This document shows, one piece after another, positions 45,322-57,008 of a DNA stretch of 64,000 bases. The position numbers and the translations under genes were made by a program. Positions within the stretch are counted from its first letter, which is position 1. Each line of letters begins with the position of its first letter. The notes under the pieces were generated by a model. It was not told where the DNA came from. It made no database searches and was given only the letters and a program-made list of their open reading frames with translations. Source of the DNA: Bostrychus sinensis (lineage: Eukaryota > Chordata > Actinopteri > Gobiiformes > Eleotridae); assembly GCA_020698575.1 (NCBI GenBank), contig CM036245.1, positions 3,435,609 to 3,499,608 of the forward strand, written 5' to 3'.

Positions 45322-46257
45322 TTACCCTCTGTTCCTCAGCAGCAGACTTTTACAGATGTTCTTGATCTTACTGAGTTTGAGTCCATACAGAACTGGGTTT
45401 AGCAGCGGCTGGACGCTCAGAAAATACAACGACAGCAGAATCCGCACCACCATCGGCGTGCGGCTCATGTCGAAGCGGCTCTGCAGGATCTCGAAAAATG
45501 CGCCGAAGGAAAAGCTGAGCAGCGAGAGTAAGTGAGGCGTGCAGGTGTTCATCGCCTTCCACCGCGTCTGCCCGCAGCCGCCGAAAACACACCCGGAGAA
45601 TGCCGTGCGTATGAAAACACGATCAGGACGATGAGGACTGCGACGACAGCGAACATGTACACAACACCGTACAAATTGTTCACTGTAGTGTCGCCGCACG
45701 CCAGTTTCACAATGGAGTAGTTATCGCAGTAGACCTTAGGGACGACGTTTCCGCAAAGTTTTAGCGGTAACGTCAAAGACACGGTGACGACGATGACGAT
45801 AAAGCTGTAGAGCCATACGACGGCGGTGATAGTGCTGACTTTTAGCGGCGTCATGTACGTGTTGTACTGCAGAGGGAAGCAGATGGCCAGGTAACGGTCG
45901 TACGACATGACGGCCAGGTTCGTGAACTCGATGCTGCCGTACGAATGGATGCAGAAGATTTGTAAAAAGCAAAGTGAGTAGGAAACGGTGTGGACGTCCT
46001 GCAGGATCTGGACCAAAAGAAACTGGGAACAACGCAGTGCTGCCCCAGAGTTCGTTAACAAATAAACTACAGAGAAAGATGTACATAGGTTCATGTAGAG
46101 TTCTGTTCAAACAGATGACGACGATGAGAAGCAGGTTGGACAGCACTATCAGAGCATACACAGACATTAGGATGAGAAAATACAGCCATCTCAAAGGCCC
46201 AGGGTCAAAGTAGGCTCCCAGAGTGAAATAGGAAACCTGACTGGAGTTTACCATCAT
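45322..46257 (-). pseudogene. Odorant receptor pseudogene, subfamily a copy 1 (three 1-bp insertions)
   Basis: Close paralogue of the intact OR at 58804-59733. It starts MMVNSSQVSYFTLGAYFD (second Met aligns with the paralogue's Met). It has TM2 LHEPMYIFLCSLFVNELWGS, TM3 end MSYDRYLAICFPLQYNTYMT, loop KVYCDNYSIVKLAC, TM6 start KAMNTCTPHLLSLLSF and TM7 LNPVLYGLKLSKIKNIC. Against the paralogue it has one extra base near 46023 (after NELWGSTALFP), one near 45603 (after FSYAR) and one near 45587. Each changes the frame, so no complete receptor is encoded. Apart from these, coding similarity remains very high. Confidence 0.92.
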
Positions 46258-46316
46258 TACTCAGACACACCATCAATAATGTAGACCACCTGAGAAAATA
46301 CAGTATTAAGCAAAAA

Positions 46317-46640
46317 GGAGGCCAAACCAGGACTAAACCAGGTCAAAACCAGGGCTAAACCAGGACTAAACCAGGTCAAAACCAGGGCTAAACCAGGACT
46401 AAACAAGTTCTAAACCATGAAGGACTAAACAAGGACAAACCGAGGGCAAAAAACAGGACTACAGCAGGTCTAAACCAGGACTTAAAGTCTAAACCAGGTC
46501 AAAATTAGAGCTAAATCAGGACTAAACTAAGACTACTAAACCAGGGCTAAACAAGGTCTAAACCAGGACTAAGCCCTAAACTTATACAGGTCTAAATCAG
46601 GGCTAAACCAGAACTAAACCAGGACCAAGCCCTAAACAAC
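46317..46640. repeat. Degenerate AACCAGGACTA decamer array upstream of an OR
   Basis: Loosely tandem AACCAGGACTA / AACCAGGTCTA units, beginning about 60 bp 5' of the OR start at 46257. The counterpart lies at 59800-60030 in the other duplication unit. Confidence 0.75.
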
Positions 46641-47875
46641 TACAGCCGGACAAAATCAGAATTTAATCCAGGACCAAAACTGAAATTTAGACTGAGTTTG
46701 ATTACTTGAAACTCTCTATAGACAGAATAGTTGATTACCTTTTTGACATTTGATGCATTAACAAATATATGAATATAAGCCTTGGTTAACTAATAATGAT
46801 TTCAAATGCATAAATACATTTTATATACCTAACCTTAGCTTTGCAAAAACAACAACAACAGTGAACATGAATAGAGCTTAGTCTATTAAAAGTATTAAAA
46901 AATGAAAAAGTCCAAGTTGCAATCACTTATCACCATTTCATTAAAACCTGATCTGACTTTAATATAGAAATGTTTATTAACGATATGCCTCAGCTAAGAC
47001 ATAATTATTTCAAATGCATAAAAGGCTTTCTGACTAATTTTACATTACCTTAGCTTTGCAAAAACAACTGAACATGAACAGAGCTCAGAGTTATTATTAC
47101 TATTAGTATGAAGTAAAAAGCACAAAACGTAGGTGTAGCATTCACTTATTTACATCTTACCACAAAACTTGAGTTTAGAATGAGTTTGTTCACCGTTTAG
47201 CAACATTAAAATATACTGCCATTTACTTTCAGCACAACATGTAAATGCATTAAGACGTGCTGTACACGTAATGACACTTGATTTAAGTATAAAAAAATAG
47301 GACTTAAAACCTCTACAAGGAATTACATATTTTTACAAGAAAACATTATTTTATGATTTACAATTTTAAACTAGGGCTTATACAAAGCAACACTTTGCTA
47401 ACAGGACATTTCTGAGCATCATTCACAACAAAACACGACCAAAAAAGATGAAAGCCTCATGATTCTATGTCGATCAGGCAGAATTCAACCAAAAGCTCAA
47501 AATGTTCAGGCCTCGAGAAAAGTTACATAAATGAGAGCTCAAAGTAATTACACCAAATTTGGAATTAGAATTCTCTTAATGATATGTTTTTGCTTTGTAA
47601 CATTTGTATTGCATTCATTATATTTAGATTAGAATCAATTAGAAAAGTACTGACATTATGAGTTTATGTTTTAATTTTTTTCTCTTTAATCTTGAAGTAT
47701 TTTTTGAGCTAAAACTAACTAAACTAAAACTAAACCCGTACGTCCAGCCCTGAAAATGTTTAACATAAAAGTCAGAATAGCACCTCAGTAAAGATCATAA
47801 GACCTGAACTTTGAAATATATTTTTTAGCCGTAGGTCAAGCAGGTTTGGTTTGAGACGTAACAAAGAACACTTGT
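46641..47875. other. AT-rich DNA inside the duplicated unit, no gene
   Basis: No coding region recognised. It is largely shared with 60030-61030. Confidence 0.5.
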
Positions 47876-48898
47876 TTACATATTCTGAAACCTTAACATT
47901 GTGATAAAACATATATAAATATACAAATTAAATTTAATCTTTCTATATGTAAAACAGCACCGGGACACAGCAAGAAACCAGAACAGCAGAAAATACACTA
48001 TTTTCATACACTCAAATACTTGCTTTTTCAGGTCAGACAGCACAGAATGAAAAGTCAGCATTAGACAACCACAATAAACAGTAATTTTAGATAGAAACCA
48101 AAAGGTAATGAGCAAAAACATATAGACTGAATACAGCAGCTTGTGATATTTTCAAGTTTAAAGACATATATTGTTTTCATGGGAAATGTTCCAACAGCTT
48201 TTAATCCTGATTAGACTTGAACTTTCTGACTTTTTCTAACAATTCTGTTCTCTCAAAAACAGTATATTTCAGGAGTTATAAAAATAAAATACTGCTACAA
48301 AGGCATCATTCATTTCTCCAACAGCCTCAAACACATCATCTTCAAATGTAAAACCTACAGAAAATTGCACCGTTAAGTGAATGTTAAGTTGATGCACTTC
48401 TCAGGTTTGCATCGTGCCACAGAGCTACCACAGAGTCACAGAGAGGCCCCTGGTGGCTCTGAGGGCCCCCCACACAAACAGGGCTTTATCAGACTCTGTG
48501 GCCCTCCTCTGGGGCTCACACAGACAACAACACAATGCCCACTGGAAAAAAAAACAAAAAAAACATGAATGAATAAGTCACTATCTGTGTCACAGCCGTT
48601 CAGTAATTAAAGGTACACTCCCATTATCTACAGAAAAACCTTTTCTATCGATCCCCAACAACAGCACAGCCCCATTTCCTGGTTTTTATTTACAAATTTA
48701 CAAAGTGGGCCAATTCTGCACAAAAATACAACTAAATAACATACAATAGTAGAAACAGAAGTTTTGAGCTGACCCTAAACGTACAGCTCTGAGTTGAGAA
48801 TTAGACCATGTTGTGTTAAACATTATGTGAATGCCATCCATGTTTACCCTCTGGGCCGAGCTGCTCAGGCTAAGCTTGGGGTATACAAACTTTTTTAC

Positions 48899-49022
48899 TG
48901 GCCTGCTTATATACCTTGTGCTCAATCAACAGCACCTGCGAGATTGGGTGCACCTGGCTATTTGAGCTGGGAGGCATAAAAGGCATGTGACAGGAACAGT
49001 CTCCAGGTCAGTTTGTCTTCAG
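48899..49022 (+). repeat. DIRS left inverted terminal repeat
   Basis: About 124 bp starting GCCTGCTTATATACCTTGTG, inverted at 53664-53788. It contains a TATA-like GCATAAAAGGC and CAGTCTCCAGGTCA. Confidence 0.85.
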
Positions 49023-49089
49023 AACACTGTGTGTAGAGCTCTGTGTGAATTTTTTGATAAAGTGAGAAAAGAAAAAAAGAGAGTATATC

Positions 49090-50380
49090 TATGCAGAACG
49101 TGAGAGTGTGTGTTCCTCCCTGCCAGAGGCAGCTGGCAGGGGACGATTTACACGAGTTCTTTGAGTGTTTGGGGGAAGAACACGCGGCCCTCAGGTTAGC
49201 GGGGCTTGTCAATCAAGGTCTTGCGCACTTGTATCGCTTTTTTCAAAGAGCGGGGTGGCACTTCCCCGCTGCGATCCTGGGGGTCATGTGTTGAGCTGGC
49301 GGAGGCGCCAGGATCAGAGGGCTCTCTGTCCCTTGTGCTTCTGCCAGACGAGGATGAGGCCCATGCTTCCGCTGAGCATGGGTCTGATGACACCTCCTCC
49401 CTGGCCCCCTCTGCCGCTGCCTCACGGCGCTCCTCCCGCTCCCAGGTGGAGGTTGGGGAGTTGCTTGAGATTGTCACCAGGCGGCCAGTCAATGCTGAGC
49501 CACGCTGAGCCACGCTCAACGCTCAAAATTAGATGACACATTTCTGTCGAGTGGCCAGGGGGAGAGGCCTCAGCGGCGGTCTCTCCCCTTTTTTGATGAT
49601 CTCCACGAGCGAGTCGTCCTTATTTGTCCCGTGTCTTTGTCCCTTCAATGCTGATGTATTTGGCTATTATGGGGGTGGAGACGCGGGGCTACGGGGCGAT
49701 GCCTCAGGTTGAGGAGGCGCTTGCGGGCTACCTCTCTCCTGGGGCATCGTCCTCCCTCCAGAAACTGACCCTCCCCACCAAGCTGTGCCGTATGACGTCA
49801 TCGCTGGTGGGGAAGGCGTTTCAGGCAGCAGGTCAGGCTGCACTGCACACTATGACTGTGTTGCAGGCGTATCTGGCTGACCTGCTGAAGGATCTGAGTG
49901 CGTGGGGTCTTTAGATCATGAGGCGTTTTCAGAGCTCCGCTGAGCCACAGATTTGTCTCTCTGGGCGACTAAGCAGACGGCCCGTGCCATCGGCGGCTCT
50001 ATGGCGGCTTTTGTCGCCACGGAGAGGCATCTGTGGCTGAACCCTCACGGGCATCAAGGAGAAGGACCGAGCCTTCCTCCTCAATGCCCTGGTCTCCCCC
50101 TCTGGCCTCTTCAGGGATGAGGTTCACCATGAGGTATAGGGAGGCCAAACCCTACGAGGAGGCTTTTGTGAGGTTCCTCCCACGTCGCGCTCAGGTCCCG
50201 GGGCCGTCGGCCACTCAGCCCTGGCCAGGTCCAGCCTCTTCCCGGCGTGCTGTCCAGAAGCAGAGTGTGGCGGAATGCGCCCCCCCGCATAAGGCTTTTG
50301 GGGCTGACCGCCACGCCGCTTTTTAGAGGCTGGACCTGCGCTCTTTGATTTCTAACAAGAAATCTGCCTCCTGATGCTCG
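49090..50380 (+). pseudogene. DIRS gag-like region, broken
   Basis: The region starts with a Cys-rich block CVPPCQRQLAGDDLHEFFEC, then LGEEHAALRLAG, resembling the N-terminal Cys-rich part of fish DIRS gag proteins. A Ser/Pro-rich and acidic middle follows, then YREAKPYEEAFVRFLPRRAQ near 50130. The frame changes several times (49.2-49.5, 49.6-49.9 and 50.03-50.33 kb), so no single gag protein can be read. Function is inferred from position and the Cys block. Confidence 0.55.
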
Positions 50381-50381
50381 G

Positions 50382-51800
50382 GTGCCTGGGTCCGTGGGGG
50401 AACCCCCAACCCCCCCGGGAGGAGCGCTTGAGTATTCAGGCTTCGGGGCTCGCTGTTTTTTTTCCCCGTTTCGGGGAGCAGTGGTCCCCGCCGTGTTATT
50501 GGTGCCTTCCCTCACCGTAATCCCCTCCCCACCAGCCGACGTGTCTCTGGTGCCTCTCTCAGAGAGTTTGGCAGCCTGGGTGACTCTGCCTCACATCTCC
50601 CCTTGGGTGCTAAAGACTGTCGCGGGGGGTTACAGGATTCAGTTTGCACATCAGCCTCCGGGCTTCAACAGCGTGGTTTCCACTTCCGTGGGGGCGGAGC
50701 AGGCACATGTGCTGACTCAGGAGCTGCAAGTCTTGCTGGACAAAGGGGCCATAGAGCGCGTCTTTCTGGCAGACAGGCAGTCCGGCTATTACTGCCGTTA
50801 CTTCCTGGTTCCCAAGAAGGACAGGGGATTACGCCCAATATTGGATCTGCGTGGTCTGAACCGCTTCCTGAGGGTGTTCAAATTCAAAATGTTGACCATA
50901 AAAATGATTGTGGCTCAGATCCAATTAGGCGACTGGTTCGTCACTATAGATCTGAGAGATGCATATTTCCACATAGAAATACTGCCACAGCACAGGAAAT
51001 TTCTCAGGTCCGCTTTCGGGGGGGAAGCGTACCAATATCGGGTCCTGCCATTCGGTCTAGCCTTGTCACCCCGGACTTGTACAAAATGTATGGATGCTGC
51101 TCTGGCCCCTTTGCGGCTCCAGGGCATCTGCATTTTGAATTATGTAGATGACTGGCTCATTCTGGCTCAGTCTCGGGAGCTATCCCTATGTCACGGGGAC
51201 ATTGTGCTGGTTCACCTCGAGTCTTTGGGGTTGAGACTCAACGCCAAAAAAAAAAGAAAAAAAAGCGTTCTCTCTCCTGCCCAGAGGACCACGTATTTAG
51301 GCGTGGTCTGGGACTCCGCCGACATGCAGGCACATCTGTCTCCTGCTCGGGTGGAATCCATTTTGAAAGCACTGGTGGAAGTCAGGCTAGACCGAGAAGT
51401 GGCTATGCGCTCTGTTCAGAGAATTCTGGGTCTCATGGCAGCTGCATCCACAGTGGCTCCTTTTGGGCCTCTTGCACATGAGACCGTTTCATCGGTGGCT
51501 CTGAGCCAGGGGATTTCATCCAAGAGCCAGTCCCCTGAGGCAAATAAGGGTTACGCGCCACGGGCTTCGTACCCTGTCTGTGTAGTTCAGACCCCAGTTT
51601 CTCACTCTGGGTCCCACTCTAGGTCCATGTTGTCGTCGCAAGATGCTAAGGGCGGACGCATCCCTTACGGGCTGGGGCGCGGTCCTGGACGGCCGTCCAG
51701 CCAAGGTTTATGGAGGGCGCCATCATCTCGCATGGCACATCAATTGCCTTGAGATGAAGGCCGTATTTCTGGCTCTGGAATACTTCCTCCGACAGCTCAG
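50382..51800 (+). pseudogene. DIRS reverse transcriptase and RNase H, frameshifted
   Basis: The open frame to 51752 has ISPWVLKTVAGGYRIQF, RYFLVPKKDRGLRPILDLRG, the catalytic FVTIDLRDAYFHIEI, YQYRVLPFGLALSPRTCTKC and the catalytic YVDDWLILAQS box. This is a complete reverse transcriptase of the DIRS type. Near 51470 the frame changes: MRPFHRWL and, from 51652, ADASLTGWGAVLDGRP and CLEMKAVFLALEYFLRQL (RNase H) are read in the next frame, which carries on into the downstream regions. A TGA lies after RGRHVLV near 51820. Confidence 0.88.
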
Positions 51801-51822
51801 GGGTCGCCATGTGCTGGTGTGA

Positions 51823-53436
51823 GTGCACAGCACAGCAGTGGTAAATCATCAGGGCGGACTGCGTTTGCGCCGCCTGAACGAGTTAGCGCGGCAGCTTCTG
51901 CTCTGGGCTCAGGACAAGTTCCTCTCAGTGAGAGCGATTTATATTCCCGGGCACATGAATGTGGGGGCAGATTTACTGTCCAGACAGGTTGTGACGCACA
52001 GAGAGTGTAAACTTCACTCCCACGTAGTGACTCAGATCTGGGTGAAGTTTTACAAAGCAGAGGTGGACCTCTTTGCCTCGTCGGAGACTGCACAATGGCC
52101 CCTCTATTACTCTCTGATTCCTCCAACTCCTCTGGGTCTGGACGCGCGAGCGCATGTGTGGCCCGACATGTGTCTTTACGCTTTTCCCCCAATTCCTCTC
52201 CTTCCGGGAGTCCTGGTGAAGGTCCGTCAACAGGGGTCTCGTCTCCTGTTAGTGGCGCCCTGTTGGCCGATCAGAATATGTTTTTCAGAGGTAATAGCTC
52301 TCCTCGACGGCTCACAGTGGCCAATTCCGTCCAGGAAGGATCTCCTCTCTCAGGCGCAGGGGACTGTGTTTCATCCCCAGCCGGAGCTTTGGAGTCTGTG
52401 TCTGGCCCCTGAGGGGGACCATTTAAGGGGAGCGGGACTCCCAGCCCCTGTTAATGCTATTTTGTGCGTAAGGGCTCCCTCTACTAGGAGGTGTTATGCT
52501 CTCAAATAGCATGTATTTGAGACCTGGTGCATTGTGCACCATGCAGACCCTGTTCACTGCCAGATTGTTTCAGTGCTGGAGTTTCTGCAGGACAAACAGT
52601 CCTCGGGCATTCACCCTAGTACACTCAGGGTTTTTGTGGCCGCCATTTCGGCTAGCCACGCTCTGATAGATGGGGTCGCAGTGGGGAGGCACTCGCTGAT
52701 TGCCCGCTTCATTCGAGGGGCTAAGTAGCAGAGGCCGCCTGCTAGTGTGACTGTCCCTTCCTGGGACCTAGCTGGTGTACTTGAGGGCATGGTGGCTGCC
52801 CCTTTTGAACCACTGGAGTCAGCGCCTCTCAGGTTTCTGACTTTGAAGTTGTTTTTTCTCATGGCCATTACCTCTCTCAAGAGGATTGGGGATTTACAGG
52901 TTTTATCGGTTTCGCCGTCCTGCCTGGATTTTGCCCCGGGCCTGGTCATAGTTATTTTGCATCCTCACCCTGATTATCTGCCAAAAGTTCCTTTCTCTGT
53001 TCATGATCCTGTTATTCTTGAAGCTTTCTGTCCTCTGCCGCTTGTTACGCTGGAGCAGGAGAAGCTTCATTTACTGTGTCTAGTACGCGAACTCTGGACT
53101 TATGTCCGCCACACTGGTCAGTGGTGCAAGTCCGAGCAGCTCTTTTTGTGCTACGGGGGCCATCAGTGAGGGGCTGTGGCCTCTGGACAGACCGTGTCCC
53201 GTTGGGTGAGAGATGCTATTGCTCTGACCTATGAGGCGTGTGGTCAGCCCCCACCTATAGGTGTCAGAGCTCATTCTACCAGAGGGGTGGGCTCCTGTTT
53301 GGCCCTGGCGAAGGGGGCCCCTTTACATTTGATATGTGATGCGGCAGGCTGGTCCTCTCCGCACACTTTTATCAAGTTTTATAGTTTGGATGTTCATGTG
53401 ACTCCTGGTTCTCGTGTCCTTGAGTCTTCATCCTGA
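51823..53436 (+). pseudogene. DIRS RNase H tail and tyrosine recombinase, with internal stops
   Basis: One frame continues through IYIPGHMNVGADLLSRQV (end of RNase H), EVDLFASSETAQWPLYYSL and WPIRICFSEVIALLDGSQWP, then the recombinase: STLRVFVAAISASHALIDG, FLMAITSLKRIGDLQVLS (first catalytic Arg), RAHSTRGVGS (His-x-x-Arg) and WSSPHTFIKFYSLDV (nucleophilic Tyr). These residues fit the tyrosine recombinase that circularises and inserts DIRS elements. Stops at 52507 (TAG), 52726 (TAG) and 53167 (TGA) break the frame. All four signature residues persist. Confidence 0.88.
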
Positions 53437-53568
53437 GTCTTGTTTGTCTCCTCGGTCCTAGTGCTCTTCACTACTTTGGGGTCCAGACACTTTAGGGGTG
53501 GCGGCGTTGGTATTCTCGTTCCCATAGTGTTTGCTACGCAGCATCGAAGTTTAGCTTTTGAAGGGGAA

Positions 53569-53628
53569 CGTCTCGGGTTACTGAGTGTAATCCTGTTCCC
53601 CGATGAAGCGGGAACGAGATGCTGCGTT
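53569..53628. repeat. DIRS internal complementary region
   Basis: CGTCTCGGGTTACTGAGTGT through GAACGAGATGCTGCGT is the reverse complement of the element's right terminus (53862-53920). Just upstream, 53518-53545 is a direct match to 53846-53872. Confidence 0.85.
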
Positions 53629-53663
53629 TGCAGTGCCGCCCCTGGGGGGCGTGTCTGGGCGGT

Positions 53664-53788
53664 CTTCAGACAAACTTGACCTGGAGACTGTTCCAGTCAC
53701 GTGCCTTTTATACCTCCCCAGCTCAATCAACCAGGTGCGCCCAATCTCGCAGGTGCTGTTGATTGAGCACAAGGTATATAAGCAGGCC
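53664..53788 (-). repeat. DIRS right inverted terminal repeat
   Basis: Inverse of 48899-49022, including TGTTGATTGAGCACAAGGTA and ending TATAAGCAGGCCA. A right-end extension continues to about 53920. Confidence 0.85.
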
Positions 53789-53920
53789 AAATCCCTTTGG
53801 CGCGTTTGACACACGAGCTTCACAACCGGTCCAACAAACGACATTTCCCATAGCATATGTTACGCAGCATCTCGTTCCCGCTTCATCGGGGAACAAGGTT
53901 ACACTCAGTAACCCGAGACG

Positions 53921-55240
53921 ATTCTGTGGTTCCTAAACTGGATTCCCTCCAGTCCCTAGAAATTCTGTTCATAAAGATAAAGAACAAAACCAGTTACAAA
54001 GTGCAGTCACGAGTCGAACCTGCACCAGACAGATCTGACTTACTGCAGTGAACCAAGCTCCAGCTGCAGTCGTACAGGAATGGACAGTGCAGTATCGATA
54101 TATCAGATTATTCATGCAGTACTCATTTGGGTATCAAGTACTTGTATAAAGTATCAATACTAATTAAAACATGTTCTGGGGTAACTTGCTCTAGTGTTTA
54201 GTGCCAGAAGAGCCCCACCCAGCAGCACATTGGTCTGGTCCATCCATGTCATGTGACAGGACGTTAGCTGTTTTGTTTGTTCTACTGTGCACATAAAAGT
54301 TATTTATTTTACTCTGTGTACTTTAAGGTTGTTAAGTGGCCAGTATTGGAATTTGTCATGGAATTTGTCTTCAAAGGTCACTTTTTTTAATTGAAAAAGT
54401 GTCACCTATAAGAAATGATGAGTTTTGCTATTGGTTAAATTCCCAATTAAGTAATCAGTATTGCATTGAATCTAAAAAGTGTGGTATTGCCCATCAACAC
54501 CGGACAGCCCTTAGCTGAGGTGTTAGTTATGGACAAACTGTGACTAGAACAGTCCAGGACCTGGTTCAGATCAGGTTCAGATCGGGGAGGCCGTTACTTT
54601 GTGTGAATTCTTAGACAATATTTGTCCATTCTCTTTCTTTATTTTACATCATTGTTCAGACATAACAGTCAGCCTAGTTGTTTTAATATTTTACTATCTT
54701 ATTATAATAACATTAAAACATTAAATGAGCTGCTTTTACCTGAACTGAGATGATTTGTTAACAAAAACACCATGGCATTAGTTAAAGTGCTATATTTAAA
54801 AACTGAAGCGAACACAGTTTGTCACTCCAACTCCATCATTGTAATTTTATTCTTAGACTTCAACAATAAACCTTTACACACAGTTCTGATGTTGGACAGG
54901 TTGAGGCCGTACATGAGCGGGTTGAACAGTGGCTGACAGAATAAGTGGTATAAAGGTAAAAATGTTCTTAATATTTGAGGCAAGTGGCTCATGTTGAACC
55001 TGGTTTAAAGAATTTTAAACGAAACTCCAAAAGGAAAGTTGACGAGTGAACAGAGGTGAGGTGTACAGGTGCTCAGAGCCTTCTGCCGCGTCTGTTTAGA
55101 TCCATTAAAACACACTCTGAGAATCTGGATATATGTGAAAAAGATGACACAGGAATTATGATAGTGACAGTTACAGCAAAGAGTTCATACCAGTTGTTCA
55201 CAGTTGTATCACAACAGGCCAAAGTAACGACACAGAAGTT
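53921..55240. repeat. Segmental duplication, unit 1 right part (pairs with 62837-64000)
   Basis: From ATTCTGTGGTTCC on, the sequence matches 62837 onward for over 1 kb through an RTE/Rex3 fragment, AT-rich DNA and an OR pseudogene. The other unit lacks about 141 bp present here at 54962-55102. Confidence 0.85.
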
Positions 55241-55567
55241 ATCACAGAAAATTTTGTCAATAAAGTTTCCATAAAGTGTTAGAGATGAAGTGAGAAGAGT
55301 TGTGAATAGAACGGCCACAAACAGAGGCAGCCAAATGAAAACGACAAGAAACGCCACTTTGTTAAAGTCCATGCGAGTGTTGTACTGCAGAGGGAAGCAT
55401 ATGGCCACGTGTCGGTCGTATGAAATCACAGCGAGGTTTGTGAAGTCGACAGAACCGTAATAATACAGACAGAATATCTGCAGAAGACACTTCTGATAGG
55501 AGACAGTGTGGACGTCTTGAGGGAGTTGATACAAAAGAAACAGGAACATCGCGATGCTGGAATACAT
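54832..55567 (-). pseudogene. Odorant receptor pseudogene, subfamily b copy 1 (5'-truncated)
   Basis: The region upstream of TM3 is missing: homology begins at SSIAMFLFLLYQLPQDVHTV, and TM1-TM2 are absent beyond 55567. It has TM3 end ISYDRHVAICFPLQYNTRMD (DRY changed to DRH), loop KIFCDNFCVVTLAC and TM5 FAVTVTIIIPVSSF. It then shifts frame near 55080, before TPHLCSLVNFPFG. A TAA interrupts TM6 near 55004 (FKIL-stop-TRFNMSHLPQ). The end FNPLMYGLNLSNIRTVC and KNKITMMELE is normal. Its paralogues are at 57466 and 63719. Confidence 0.9.
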
Positions 55568-56265
55568 AAAAGGAATGCATGGGGAAGGGAATCGTTCATA
55601 CCATTATTACAAAAGTAAAAGTCTAAAATATTTATAAGTAAATGTTAATTTTCATGACTGTGATGAAGTCCCGCTCAGTCTGACACAAGAGGGCTGAGAT
55701 GTGGGCTGTCTGTGGGTGTTTCCTTTGAACAAAATGTACTGTGAGGGTCTGTTAAACATTTGTCTCCAGATAAGGCTAGATCTTAATGCAGGAGATGTTG
55801 AGTGACAGTCCTGTGGAGCCTGGCAGTGACCGGGATCAGGCCAGACGTGTTGGAGCCCGGGTGACTGTGGAGGCTAAAACTCAGGTCTGGGTGGAGTTCC
55901 AGGAGGACGATCGGCCTCAAAGAGATTCTGGCCAACCTTTCGGAGCCTCAGGAGAAAATCACCAACACTGTTTACAGCGGAGGGGTGACCTCAACTGAAC
56001 ACTGGAAGGATCTCTTCAATCACAGAGACACCCTTCTGTAGAGGAAGCAGAGGCTGAGGACTCAGAGGCAGACTTGTCCATTACCAAAGCCAGTGTCTCT
56101 GGGGGAGCAGATTATTTGTCCCAACTCCCCAGAGAGTAGTAGGATTCACGTAACCACTGAATTACTATTTCCAGGTTATAGCCACATGTATCCTTCTCCA
56201 TCGCCTCCTGCTGGATTACTTCTGTCACTGCCTGTTCTTTAGGCGCGCTTACGATCTCCGTCTAG
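55568..56265 (+). mobile_element. RTE/Rex3-like LINE fragment in unique DNA
   Basis: About 55795-56110 encodes, in changing frames, pieces of a fish RTE-type reverse transcriptase 5' part (VWVEFQEDDRPQRDSGQPF; then SVEEAEAEDSEADL). It is short and broken, with neither 5' nor 3' end. The flanks are unremarkable. Confidence 0.5.
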
Positions 56266-57008
56266 TTAAAGTTACACTGTGTAAGATTCCCGGTCTTGCG
56301 CCTCTAGAGGCCACAGGTGCCACTGCACCGTCGCAAAACGTAAACACTAGGGCCCCTCCTCCTTCTGAAACTGTGCGAGCGTGCATCTCTTTCCATCATT
56401 GTTTCAACTTTAGTTGACCTGCTGCTACCTTTGGAAGTTTGGACTGGATCTTCTATAGAGTTAGCGCTAGCGTTAGCTTATCAACAAATATCGCGCAATG
56501 GTCGCAGTAAAAACAACTAATAACTGTATGAAAAAGAACGTTCTAAAGAAAAAATAAAGAGGCTAATTTACCTGCCCAACAATAAAGATGCAAAAACGTG
56601 ATCCGATTTGCAGCCTTCTCTGTCTCTCATCTGACGCCAGCGAGCAAAAGTCTGTCCGATGTTGACTCTTGTCTGCGATCTGGTGCGGTCCCTTTCACAT
56701 TTTCTTTTTCTTGCCTCGTCCGACATTGTCTTCATCTTCTTGTGTCCTTCGGCCCTGACGAACTGGCGAAAATAACAACGCTAAAAGTAGCTTCCTGGTT
56801 ATACGTGCGCCTCAAGTCGTTCCCTATCACGTGACTCTTCCTCAACAGCGGAGCGCTCCCGGCCAAGTTGCGAGGGTGGTTCCTCAGTACAGAAGCCCCG
56901 CTCGGAGCAACAGATCGCGCCTCAGGCCTTATAATCGCTCAAAAAATCACAAAGACAAGTCAGTATGCCCCACATATTTAGGAGAAAAGTTACACAGTGT
57001 AACTTTAA
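56266..57008. mobile_element. TTAA-flanked MITE with AGTTACACTGTG ends
   Basis: TTAA at 56266-56269 and 57005-57008 flanks a 735-bp element with inverted ends AGTTACACTGTGTAA and ACACAGTGTAACT. TTAA targets fit piggyBac or Kolobok families. No transposase is found; the interior ORFs (56598-56834, 56831-57016) lack domains. Confidence 0.75.

Larger units (their letters stand above)
45195..48898. repeat. Segmental duplication, unit 1 left part (pairs with 58678-62012)
   Basis: From AATCATCAATTACTGTATAA on, the sequence matches 58678-62012 through the OR, the decamer array and about 2 kb of AT-rich 5' flank, with small indels. The match stops at TTTTTTACTG (48900), where the DIRS element begins. 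The left breakpoint lies inside what is a complete hAT element in the other copy. The 246-bp minus ORF 47876-48121 is shared by both copies, but its differences are mostly amino-acid-changing, so it is not called a gene. Confidence 0.85.
48899..53920 (+). mobile_element. DIRS-type (tyrosine recombinase) retrotransposon
   Basis: A 5.02-kb element with gag, reverse transcriptase/RNase H and tyrosine recombinase regions, inverted terminal repeats (about 48899-49022 and 53664-53788) and an internal complementary region (53569-53628) matching the extreme right end (53862-53920). This is the layout of DIRS1-like elements, which integrate through a circular intermediate by tyrosine recombinase and make no target duplication. 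It carries at least one frameshift and three in-frame stops. It interrupts the duplicated unit. Confidence 0.9.

Noticed and set aside
47876..48121. Shared 81/83-codon minus ORF in both duplication units (also 61034-61285)
   Set aside because: AT-rich, no domain; differences between the copies mostly change amino acids and add a YI repeat unit, so no sign of protein selection.
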